The position numbers and the translations under genes were made by a program. A stretch of 34,535 nt of DNA, taken from positions 1 through 34,535 of the forward strand of contig PMAA01000017.1 in the NCBI GenBank assembly GCA_003152355.1, written 5' to 3'. Shown in pieces: positions 24,179 through 32,800 of the stretch (the stretch's first letter is position 1; each line of letters starts with the position of its first letter). The stretch is from Acidobacteriota bacterium (GTDB lineage: Bacteria > Acidobacteriota > Terriglobia > Acidiferrales > UBA7541). The notes below the pieces were generated by a model. That model was not told the DNA's origin and did no database searches. It worked only from the letters and a program-made list of their open reading frames with translations.

Positions 24179-25396
24179 ATGGGAACGATCATCGGCACGC
24201 CAAACACGAAGTCTTCCGAGGTCCAGCTGGATCAACGTACGATTGACCGGGCGCTAGCGCTCGGCGAATCAGGCGGGCTTCTCACCCGCGAAGATGCGGT
24301 TCTATTGATCGAACACGCGCAGACCGCCGCGCTCCTCGAAGCAGCATCCTCTCTGCGGAATCGCGTCAAGGGACGCACGATCAGTTACTCCCGCAAGGCG
24401 TTCATTCCTCTCACGACGTTCTGCCGCGACCGTTGCGGCTATTGCACGTTCCGTCGCGATCCCGGCGAGCCGGGTGGGCGCTATATGACGCCCGAAGACG
24501 TGATCGCCGCTGCCGAAGCCGCACGGCGTGCCGGATGCCATGAATTGCTTTTCAGCCTCGGCGATCAGCCCGAGGTTGCGTTCCCCGAAGCGCGCGAATT
24601 TCTCCGCGCTCAAGGCTTCGAGCGGACCCTCGAATATCTCGCGGCGATGACGCGGCTCGCGCTCGAAAAAACCGGTCTGCTGCCGCATTCAAATCCCGGT
24701 TTGATGAGCGCCGCCGATCTCGCCGAACTCAAGACGTCGAATGCAAGCCTCGGCCTGATGCTCGAAAATTCAAGCCCGCGGCTAATGGGTCGCGGTCAGG
24801 CACATTGGCAAGCGCCCGACAAAGCGCCGCGCAAGCGCCTCCGCACCATCGCAGACGCGGGCCGCCTGAAAATTCCGTTTACGACGGGCATCTTGATTGG
24901 CATCGGCGAAACGCGGGAAGAGCGCGTGGATTCCTTGCTTGCTATCCGCGAGCTTCATGCGCGCCACGGCCACATCCAGGAAGTCATCGTTCAGAATTTT
25001 CGCGCCAAACCCGCGACGCCGATGGCCGCGAATTCCGAACCTGACTTGGATGAAATGCTGCGCACTGTGGCCTTAACGAGGCTCGTGCTGGGCGGCGACA
25101 TGAATCTCCAAGCGCCGCCAAATTTGAGCGCTCACGATTATCCGCGGCTTCTCGAGGCTGGTATCAACGATTGGGGCGGCATCTCTCCCGTAACGCCCGA
25201 TTTCATCAATCCCGAGGCAGCGTGGCCGCACATTGCCACGCTCGGCGAGCGAACCGCCGACGCCGGATTTCATTTGCGTGCGCGCCTCGCTATTTATCCT
25301 GAATTCATCGAGCGCGATGGCTTTCTGCACGATGCCGTCCGGCCATACGTTTCGTCACTCGCTGCTGCCGATGGTTTTGCAAAGACTGGAGACTAG
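24179..25396 (+). CDS. cofG: 7,8-didemethyl-8-hydroxy-5-deazariboflavin synthase subunit CofG
   Basis: A radical-SAM enzyme that, with CofH, builds the deazaflavin Fo. CofG performs the second, ring-closing step. The 405-residue protein has the 4Fe-4S motif C82-x3-C86-x2-C89 in TTFCRDRCGYCTFRRD. This is the CofG version, with TFRR after the cluster. FSLGDQPEVAF, HSNPGLMS, MLENSSPRLM and TTGILIGIGET are further family motifs. The C-terminal NDWGGISPVTPDFINPEAAWP is typical too. It is a separate gene, unlike the FbiC fusion of actinobacteria. The stop TAG is directly followed by the cofH ATG with no gap. Confidence 0.95.
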   Translation: MGTIIGTPNTKSSEVQLDQRTIDRALALGESGGLLTREDAVLLIEHAQTAALLEAASSLRNRVKGRTISYSRKAFIPLTTFCRDRCGYCTFRRDPGEPGGRYMTPEDVIAAAEAARRAGCHELLFSLGDQPEVAFPEAREFLRAQGFERTLEYLAAMTRLALEKTGLLPHSNPGLMSAADLAELKTSNASLGLMLENSSPRLMGRGQAHWQAPDKAPRKRLRTIADAGRLKIPFTTGILIGIGETREERVDSLLAIRELHARHGHIQEVIVQNFRAKPATPMAANSEPDLDEMLRTVALTRLVLGGDMNLQAPPNLSAHDYPRLLEAGINDWGGISPVTPDFINPEAAWPHIATLGERTADAGFHLRARLAIYPEFIERDGFLHDAVRPYVSSLAAADGFAKTGD

Positions 25397-26656
25397 ATGG
25401 CCGTCGTCAATTCGGTAACTCCCGCAGCACGCGAATCTCTCAATGACGCCCTAACTGCGGCGCGCCCAGCCGTGCGCGGTGCACTCGAGTCAGCGCTCGA
25501 GGGCAGGAAACTCGATTTCGACCAATGCCGGCTGCTTGCTCACGCTGATGCCGCCGATCTAATCGCGGTGATTCGTACTGCCGACGAACTTCGCCGGAAG
25601 CAAGTCGGCGACGTCATTACCTACGTCGTCAATCGAAACATCAATTTCACGAACGTGTGCATGGTCGGCTGCGCGTTCTGCGGCTTCGGGCGCGGCCCAA
25701 ATGCGAGCGACGCCTATTTTCTCTCCATCGAAGAGATTGTCGCAAAGGCAAAGGAGGCGTGGGAAGCCGCTGCCACGGAAGTTTGCATTCAAGGCGGTCT
25801 TCCGAAGGATTTCAATGGCTTCTTTTATCGCGACATCCTTCGAGGCATTCGCTCCGCGCTTCCAGAAATGCATATTCACGCTTTCTCGCCGATGGAGATT
25901 GCCTATGGCGTCGAAAAGACGGGTATGCCACTCCGTGAATATCTTTTGATGCTGAAAGACGCGGGACTGAACACCATTCCGGGCACAGCGGCAGAAGTCC
26001 TCGACGATGACATCCGCGCCGCCTTAAGCCCGAACAAGCTGAAAGTGAAGCATTGGGTCGAGATCGTGCGCGCCGCGCATTCCGTCGGAATACGCAGCAC
26101 GTCAACTTTGATGTATGGACACGTCGAAACGCCGGAGCACTGGGTGCGGCACATGCTGCTGCTTCGCGACATTCAAGAAGAAACCGGGGGCTTCACCGAA
26201 TTCGTTCCGCTCGGATTCATCCACGAGAAAACTCGACTGTATCGCAAGGATGGTTCGCGGCCCGGATTCACTCAGCGTGAGAATCTCGTGGTTCATGCGC
26301 TGGCGCGCATTCTTTTCAACGGTCTGATTCCTAACGTGCAAGTATCCTGGGTAAAGATGGGCTTCGATGAGTCACTGGCGTGTCTCGAAGCAGGAGCCAA
26401 CGATTTCAGCGGCACGCTGATGGAAGAACACATCTCCCAATCAGCTGGCGCAATGCACGGCGAATACGTCTCGCCCGCCGAATTCCGCGCGCAAATCCGG
26501 AGAATCGGCCGCGTGCCAGCCGAACGCACGACGACCTATCAACTGCGCCGCGTGTTTTCCGCCGAATCTTCGGAAGCCGATGAAGCGATGCCCGTGCGCG
26601 CGACTCGACTGAAAGTCGTGGATCAGCCGGGTCACTACACAGGATCTGGCTACTAA
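25397..26656 (+). CDS. cofH: 5-amino-6-(D-ribitylamino)uracil:L-tyrosine 4-hydroxyphenyl transferase CofH
   Basis: CofH uses a 5'-deoxyadenosyl radical to split tyrosine and attach its hydroxybenzyl part to 5-amino-6-ribitylaminouracil, giving the substrate of CofG. The 419-residue protein has the cluster motif C88-x3-C92-x2-C95 in NVCMVGCAFCGFGRG. QGGLPKDFNGFFYRDILRGIR, PGTAAEVLDDDIR, STLMYGHVET and SGTLMEEHISQSAGA are hallmarks shared with the related menaquinone enzymes MqnC and MqnE. The neighbouring cofG and cofD identify it as CofH. The ATG directly abuts cofG, and the stop overlaps the cofD ATG in TAATG. Confidence 0.95.
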   Translation: MAVVNSVTPAARESLNDALTAARPAVRGALESALEGRKLDFDQCRLLAHADAADLIAVIRTADELRRKQVGDVITYVVNRNINFTNVCMVGCAFCGFGRGPNASDAYFLSIEEIVAKAKEAWEAAATEVCIQGGLPKDFNGFFYRDILRGIRSALPEMHIHAFSPMEIAYGVEKTGMPLREYLLMLKDAGLNTIPGTAAEVLDDDIRAALSPNKLKVKHWVEIVRAAHSVGIRSTSTLMYGHVETPEHWVRHMLLLRDIQEETGGFTEFVPLGFIHEKTRLYRKDGSRPGFTQRENLVVHALARILFNGLIPNVQVSWVKMGFDESLACLEAGANDFSGTLMEEHISQSAGAMHGEYVSPAEFRAQIRRIGRVPAERTTTYQLRRVFSAESSEADEAMPVRATRLKVVDQPGHYTGSGY

Positions 26657-27606
26657 TGGGAATTGCCGCACTAGCTGGTGGAGTGGGCGCGTCGAAGCTG
26701 TTGTTTGGTCTCGCGCGCGCCATGCCGCCGGGCGAACTGACGATCGTCGTTAACACCGGCGACGACATCGAGATGCATGGCCTGACAATTTGTCCCGATC
26801 TCGACATCGTCACGTACACCCTCGCCGGCGTCGTGAATCCAGCTACCGGTTGGGGAATTGACGGAGACACGTTTGCGGCGCGTGACTATCTGGGCCGCTA
26901 CGGACGTGAGACCTGGTTTAATTTGGGCGATCGCGATCTCGCGACGCACATCCACCGCACAGACATGCTGCACCGCGGCAAAACTCTTTCCGAATGCGCC
27001 GAATCGATTCGCCGCGCCCTCGGAGTCAAAGCGAAGATTTTGCCGATGAGCGATGAGCCGGTGCGCACACAAATTGAAACCGAAAACGGCTTGCTGCCAT
27101 TTCAACATTACCTCGTGAAACATCGCGCGGCTCCGAGAGTGACGAAGATTCATTTTCATGGAGCTGAGTCTGCGGAACCCGCTCCCGGAGTATTGGAAGC
27201 CATCGCCGCAGCGGATGGAATCGTGATCTGTCCGAGTAACCCGCTCATCAGTATCCGACCGATTCTCGCGGTGACCGGAATCCGCGATGCGATTGCGGCG
27301 AGACGCGCGGATGTCGTTGCGATCAGCCCAATTGTTGGCGGAGCGTCGCTGAAAGGCCCGTCGGATAAGATGATGGCGGAATTGGGACTAGAGGTTTCTG
27401 CGCTGGGAGTGGCCCGGATGTATCGCGACATTGTTGGACGTATCATCATCGACGGAGCTGACGCAGCGTTGCAGACCTCGATCGAGGAATTGGGCGTCGC
27501 GGGATCGGTCACCGGCACAGTGATGCGCACGGGCGAAGACAAGGTTCGGCTCGCTGCGTACACGCTGACTCAGTTCAAGAAAAAAGCGAGCAGTGCGCCT
27601 GCTTGA
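26656..27606 (+). CDS. cofD: 2-phospho-L-lactate (or phosphoenolpyruvate) transferase CofD/FbiA
   Basis: CofD transfers the phospho-carboxylate moiety from a GDP-linked donor made by CofC onto Fo. The product is F420-0, or dehydro-F420-0 if the donor carries phosphoenolpyruvate. The 316-residue protein opens with the nucleotide loop ALAGGVGASKLLFGLA. VVNTGDDIEMHGLTICPDLD follows, the deazaflavin- and metal-site segment. TWFNLGDRDLATHIHRTDML, LPMSDEPVRT, CPSNPLISIRPIL and AISPIVGGASLKGPSDKMM are all family signatures. The start is fixed by the one-base overlap with cofH. Whether the donor is lactyl-2- or enolpyruvyl-type is not decidable by eye. Confidence 0.95.
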   Translation: MGIAALAGGVGASKLLFGLARAMPPGELTIVVNTGDDIEMHGLTICPDLDIVTYTLAGVVNPATGWGIDGDTFAARDYLGRYGRETWFNLGDRDLATHIHRTDMLHRGKTLSECAESIRRALGVKAKILPMSDEPVRTQIETENGLLPFQHYLVKHRAAPRVTKIHFHGAESAEPAPGVLEAIAAADGIVICPSNPLISIRPILAVTGIRDAIAARRADVVAISPIVGGASLKGPSDKMMAELGLEVSALGVARMYRDIVGRIIIDGADAALQTSIEELGVAGSVTGTVMRTGEDKVRLAAYTLTQFKKKASSAPA

Positions 27607-27672
27607 GTGAAGGATTGGGGATTATTCAGCGACGCTCGTGAAGCATACACGCGCCAAAAATCCTGGAGCGGC

Positions 27673-28389
27673 ATGAAAGCACTTTTGATCCCGGTGAAAG
27701 ATTTGCGCAACGCGAAGCAACGGCTCGCGCCCTGGCTCTCGCAGAGCGACCGCACTGAGCTTGCGGCGGCGATGTTCGATGATTTCTGCGCCGCCGTGGT
27801 TCGTTCGAGCGGGATGGATCGCATTTTCCTGATTAGCAATTACGATCCTGCGATCGAGCGGGCGCAGAAATTCGGCTGGGAAGTGATTCGCGAAACAGAG
27901 CAGCTCTCGGAGAGCGCGTCGGTGGATGCGGCGTCAAGAATTTGCGCCGAGGGCGGAGTGACTTTGCTCGCACGCGTGCCGATTGATTTGCCGCTCGTAA
28001 CCTCGGAAGACATAGCTTTGATTTTCTCAATGATTCGGCCCGCACCGTCGGCGGTGATCGTGCCCTCGAGAAGCGGAACTGGAACGAATACGCTACTGCG
28101 CACACCACCAACGCTTTTTCCGTCACATTTCGGGCCGAACAGCTTTTCGAGGCATCTGGCCGAAGCGAAAAACTCCAGCGCTGAATGCGTTGTACTGAGA
28201 AATGAACGGCTTGAACTCGACGTGGATGACTGGGACGATTTGCAGGCGCTTGCCGCGAGGACGGATGTTCCCGATGAGACGAGGCGCTGGCTCGAGCGCG
28301 CGGGATTTGGCAACGCGGCACGGTCCGCTGGCGCAGGAGCCGCGATCTACAAAACGATTCCGCCTGCTGGTGAGGCGTGTGAAAAATAA
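27673..28389 (+). CDS. cofC: Phospholactate/phosphoenolpyruvate guanylyltransferase CofC/FbiD
   Basis: CofC joins GTP to 2-phospholactate or phosphoenolpyruvate to make the unstable donor used by CofD. The 238-residue nucleotidyltransferase-fold protein begins with MKALLIPVKDLRNAKQRLAPWL, the expected first strand and lysine-bearing loop. LLARVPIDLPLV follows (the family's 'DLPL' metal-site motif), then IVPSRSGTGTNTLLRTPP and FGPNSFSRHLAEA. GTG 27607 is an in-frame alternative that would add 22 residues with no family match, so ATG 27673 is preferred. The last 11 bp overlap the CoA-transferase gene. Together with CofD, CofG, CofH and CofE it completes the dedicated F420 pathway. Confidence 0.9.
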   Translation: MKALLIPVKDLRNAKQRLAPWLSQSDRTELAAAMFDDFCAAVVRSSGMDRIFLISNYDPAIERAQKFGWEVIRETEQLSESASVDAASRICAEGGVTLLARVPIDLPLVTSEDIALIFSMIRPAPSAVIVPSRSGTGTNTLLRTPPTLFPSHFGPNSFSRHLAEAKNSSAECVVLRNERLELDVDDWDDLQALAARTDVPDETRRWLERAGFGNAARSAGAGAAIYKTIPPAGEACEK

Positions 28390-29053
28390 AATTTATCCAT
28401 CGGCGGATGCCGCCGTTGCCGACGTGGCGGACGGCACGAGCGTGATGTTTGGCGGATTTGGCGGCGCAGGCTTTCCGCACGAATTGATTCGAGCCGTGGG
28501 CCGCAAGGGCTCCCGCAATCTTTTCGCCATCAGCAATAACTGCGGAACGGGCGAATCCGAACTGGGCGTGCTCTTCAAGAACAAGCAGATCCAGCGGGTG
28601 ATCGCGGCTTTTCCCGGGCCGCAGTCGATTTATTTTCAGCAGCAGGTGGAAACGGGCGAAGTGGAATTTGAGTTGGTCCCGCAGGGAATTTTGTGCGAAC
28701 GGATGCGCGCTGCCGGTGCCGGCATTCCCGCCTTTTACTCGCCCGTAGGCGTCGGAACGGAAGTAGCGCATGGCAAGGAGGAGCGCGTCGTCGATGGCCG
28801 GCGGTGCATTCTTGAATCCGCGCTGTTAGCCGACTACGCGTTCATTCGCGCGCACCGCGCAGACCCGCTCGGAAATCTCACGTACAGAAAGGCCGCCCGA
28901 AATTTCAATCCAGTGATGGCGACGGCCGCGAAAATCACGGTCGTCGAGGTGCAGGAAATTGTCCCGGTGGGCTCGCTTGATCCAGAAGCCATCGTCACGC
29001 CGTCGGTATTTGTAGATCGAATCGTGGAAGTGGGAAAAAGCCGTGGCAATTAA
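28379..29053 (+). CDS. CoA-transferase subunit A (3-oxoacid/3-oxoadipate type)
   Basis: The alpha subunit of a family I CoA-transferase, 224 residues, matching ScoA/PcaI/AtoD length. VADGTSVMFGGFGGAGFPHELI (residues 17-38) contains the glycine-rich loop that follows the first strand. NCGTGESELGVLF and FPGPQSIYFQQQVETGEVEFELVPQGILCERMRAAGAGIPAFYSPVGVGT are family segments. LLADYAFIRAHRADPLGNLTY is close to SCOT enzymes. The start is GTG 28379, which overlaps the cofC stop by 11 bp. No better start lies nearby. Subunit B overlaps its 3' end by 11 bp. Exact substrates (acetoacetate, 3-oxoadipate or another oxoacid) are not determined. Confidence 0.9.
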   Translation: MKNKIYPSADAAVADVADGTSVMFGGFGGAGFPHELIRAVGRKGSRNLFAISNNCGTGESELGVLFKNKQIQRVIAAFPGPQSIYFQQQVETGEVEFELVPQGILCERMRAAGAGIPAFYSPVGVGTEVAHGKEERVVDGRRCILESALLADYAFIRAHRADPLGNLTYRKAARNFNPVMATAAKITVVEVQEIVPVGSLDPEAIVTPSVFVDRIVEVGKSRGN

Positions 29054-29741
29054 GAACAAGCTCTCGCGGGAGCAAATCGCCGAGCGCGCTGCTCTCGAGT
29101 TGCCGGACGGCGCGTACGTGAATCTCGGCTGGGGCATTCCGAACCTGATCGCGGCTTATGTGCCGAAGGGCGTCGACATCATTTTTCACAGCGAGAACGG
29201 CATTCTCGGCATGGGCCCGCGGGCAAAAGAGGGCGAAGAGGATTACGACATTGTGGACGCGATGAAAGCGCCGGTAACGATTCTTCCAGGCGCGGCATTT
29301 TTTTCGCAAGTGGACGCACACATGATGACGCGCGGCGGCCATTTGGACGTGTCTGTTCTCGGCGGACTGCAAGTCTCCGAGCGCGGCGATCTCGCAAACT
29401 GGAAGGTGCCCGGCGCGAATACATCAGGCGGAATCGGCGGAGCGATGGACATCGCTGTCGGTTCGCGCCATCTGATCGTGACGATGGAGCACGTCAACAA
29501 ATTTGGCGAAACCAAAATCGTGAAAACGTGCACGTATCCGCTGACGGCGCTCGAATGCGTGAAGACAATCGTTACGGATTTGGCCGTGATTGACGTGTTG
29601 CCCGAAGGATTGCGCCTGCGAGAAGTTGCGCCTGGCGTGACGCCTGAGGACATCCAAAGTGTGACCGAGCCTCGCTTGATCCTGCCCCAAAGTATTCCGG
29701 AAATGCCGATTCGCTTCCGCAAACTCGCGCGCAATTCCTAA
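29043..29741 (+). CDS. CoA-transferase subunit B (3-oxoacid/3-oxoadipate type)
   Basis: The beta subunit carrying the catalytic glutamate that forms the enzyme-CoA thioester. The 232-residue protein has LPDGAYVNLGWGIPNLIAAYV near the start. The active-site motif SENGILGMGP (about residues 50-59) follows, with its Glu as nucleophile. GAAFFSQVDAHMMTRGGHLDVSVLGGLQVSERGDLANWKVPG and GIGGAMDIAVGSRHLIVTMEH are family-typical. The start is GTG 29043, overlapping subunit A by 11 bp. It is the last gene of the plus-strand run, 56 bp from the convergent kinase gene. With subunit A it would move CoA between a short acyl donor and a 3-oxoacid. Confidence 0.92.
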   Translation: MAIKNKLSREQIAERAALELPDGAYVNLGWGIPNLIAAYVPKGVDIIFHSENGILGMGPRAKEGEEDYDIVDAMKAPVTILPGAAFFSQVDAHMMTRGGHLDVSVLGGLQVSERGDLANWKVPGANTSGGIGGAMDIAVGSRHLIVTMEHVNKFGETKIVKTCTYPLTALECVKTIVTDLAVIDVLPEGLRLREVAPGVTPEDIQSVTEPRLILPQSIPEMPIRFRKLARNS

Positions 29742-29753
29742 TCTCTTGATTTA

Positions 29754-29814
29754 GATTCGAGGGTCAGCTTGTATCTAGGGTCATCTCGATCCGAGCGTCA
29801 GTTTGATTCGAGCG
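29754..29814. repeat. 17-bp degenerate tandem repeat between convergent genes
   Basis: Units begin every 17 bp at 29754, 29771, 29788 and 29805. Unit 1 is GATTCGAGGGTCAGCTT, unit 2 GTATCTAGGGTCATCTC, unit 3 GATCCGAGCGTCAGTTT, and unit 4 is only its first ten bases, GATTCGAGCG. The array runs into the 3' end of the minus-strand kinase gene, whose TGA stop (29798-29800) lies within unit 3. No other copy of the unit was noticed in the window. Confidence 0.65.
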
Positions 29815-32800
29815 CGGTCCGCACCTTAGTGGCCAGGGCGCTGAGCTCGAAAGGTTTTTGCAAGTAGTGAGCGCCTTCGCCGCTCTGGATGTGCGTGGAC
29901 GCATTGAACTCGAGATACCCGGACATGTAGATGACTTTGACTTCGGGCCTCAACGCCGTCATCGCGCGCACGAGCTCGTGACCCCCCATTTTCGGCATCA
30001 TCGTGTCCGTCAGCAGAAGATGAATCGGGCCGGAGTGTCGCGCCGCAATGTCTTTCGCTTCCTCGCCATCGCCAGCTGCCAAAACCGTGTAACCACATCG
30101 CTGTAGATATTCAGTGGCGAGTTCACGGATTCCCATCTCATCATCGACCACAAGAATCGTCTCTGCGCCGTGTTGCGGCTTTGCGGCCTTTTCAGGAGCC
30201 GCATGAATTGTTGCCAGAGCTTCCACTGGCGGCAGGTAAACAGTAAACGTCGTTCCACGCCCCGGCGTGCTTTCGACGGCGATGAATCCTTCGCTCTGTT
30301 TCACGATCCCATAGACCGTCGCCAATCCCAGGCCCGTGCCGCGGCCCTTCGCCTTCGTCGTAAAGAAAGGTTCGAAGATTCGCGCTTGAGTCTCCGCGTC
30401 CATTCCCCCTCCCGTGTCGTTCACAACGAGCGCGACGTAGGGACCGGGTGCGGTGACGGGTAATCTCTGCGGATTGCCTGGCTCAAGCGTTGTGTTCTGA
30501 GTGCGAACCGTAAGCGTGCCGCCTTTGGGCATCGCATCCCGCGCATTCACGGCGAGATTCAGCAAAACCTGCTCGATCTGTACGGCATCAGCCCGAACGC
30601 GCGCGAGAGACGGCTCGAGCTCGATTATGAGATGAATGTTTGAGCTTATAAGGCGCGGCAACATCGTGCCCATGTCGGTGACGACGGCATTCAAATCGAG
30701 AACTTCGGGCTGCAGAATTTGCATGCGGCTGAATGCGAGAAGCTGTTTCGTCAGAGCCGCGGCACGATCCGCCGCCTTCTGAATTTGCGCCACATTTTCG
30801 AGCGGCTTCTCCGCGGCGTGATTGAGCAGCAAATCCGTGTGGCCCCGCACGACCATCAGAATGTTATTGAAATCATGCGCGATGCCGCCTGCAAGCTGGC
30901 CGATTGCTTCCATCTTCTGCGACTGCCGCAACTGCGCTTCGAGTTGTCGTTTCTCTGTGATGTCCAGCATCACGCCCTGTATGGATCGAGCCCCGGTGGC
31001 ACTGTCGCAAACCACTCTTCCGAGATCAGTGAACCACCGGTACGAGCCATCGCGCGCCTTGAGGCGGTATTCGGCAGCGAGGGGCTGCTCCGTTGTCCGG
31101 CAGGTCTCTTCCTGTTCGATCGCTTTCGCGGCATCGTCGGGATGCAGGCGCGAATACCAGAAGCTGGGATCGGCCATCCATTCCGTGCGCGTGAAGCCGA
31201 GAATCGCTTCAATCTGTGGGCTGACGTAATGCCACGGTCCGTCCTGTCCAAAATCGGCCATGTAGGTGATTGCAGGAAGCTGCTCGACGAGCAATCTGAA
31301 CTTGGTTTCGGCCTGCAGTAAATCTCTCTCTGCGCGCTTGCGTTCGGTGAGGTCATGGATGATGACCTGTGCGCCACGCCCGTCGCCAAATTTGAAGGTG
31401 CTGGCGGCGACTTCCACGTCCACCGTCTTTCCGTCCAGACGAAGGTATTTTTCTTCAAGGAAGGGAACAGTCTGTCCGGTTTCGAGTGCCTGTGCCATCC
31501 GGCTTTTTACCACTTCGTGGTACGACGGGTGAATAACATCGAAAACGCGCTTGCCGATAAGCTGTTCTGCTGATGACGCACCGAGAAGCTTCATACAAGC
31601 TGAGTTGACGAAAACGATCTTGCCCTCGTGCTGGATGAGGATCGAATCCGGCGAAAGCTCGACGAGGCGCCGGTAACGCTCTTCGCTCTGTCGCACCTCA
31701 GCTTCCGCGCGTTTGCGATTCGAAATATCGCGGTAGATGCAATAAACCGCGACTTGCCCGCCCTCGATAGTCACGGGAGCAACAAGGAGAGACACATCGA
31801 GACGTGTGCCGTTCTTCCGGCGCCGAACCGTTTCGACGTTGGCGTTCACGCCGCGCTCGGCTTCCTGGTCGAGCCATTTACCTTCGCCCCGCTTGTCCTG
31901 CGGCACGATCAGCCCGTCAAGGTCCTTCCCGACCGCTTCATCCGTCGCGTACCCGAAGAAGCGCGTAAACTCCCGATTCACCTGCTGCACGATATTCTTA
32001 GTGTCCACGATCGCAATCGCTTCGGGAGCGGATTCGAAGAGTTGCTCGAGATACGCCTTTTGAATCGTCAAACTGCGTTCGGCATGCTTCCGGCTGGTAA
32101 TATCCAGGACGACGATGGTGACTCCGCGGACTTCGCTCGAGGCGACGCGCAACGGAAAGTAGCTAATAAGCCAGTCTCGCGCTTCGCTTGGATGCGCAGG
32201 CGTGGCGCCTTGCATTTCGCGATTTAGCACCGGCTCGCCTTTCACCAGGACTAAGCGCACCAGCGATTCCATTTGCAGCGCCATACCGGGAATCATTTCC
32301 GCAAGCGTCTTGCCGATATGATCCGCCGCGGGCCGGCCGTTGAACTGGGCAAGTTGGTCGTTTACGCGCCGGTACCGCATCTCGCCATCCACAAATGCGA
32401 GCCCAATGGGAGCGGTGCGGTAGAGTAAATCCAACTCGGCGAATTGCTCGATCGATCGGCGTTGGCTATCGAAAAGCGCCTGCTCCGAACTCGAATACTC
32501 TTCGAGCAAAAGGGAGATCATTCCAATCACGATTCCCAGGGTCCAACCGAGGTCGAGCGAAAACGAGATTTGCGGAAGAAATTCTACCAGCGTCAATACG
32601 CCCGGGAGCCGGTAGTGTCCTGACAGCAGTCCGTTGGCACCGCTCACCGCATACAAAACTTGTGTGACGCCGAATAGAAGAAAAAATAACGAGGCAACTA
32701 GACTGTTCTTCCTCGAGATTCTGAAAGTTCGACGCAATAAGACCACGCCGCAATACAAGAACACGCCGCCGAGGACGAGTTGCCGCGGCGCAGTGCGAAT

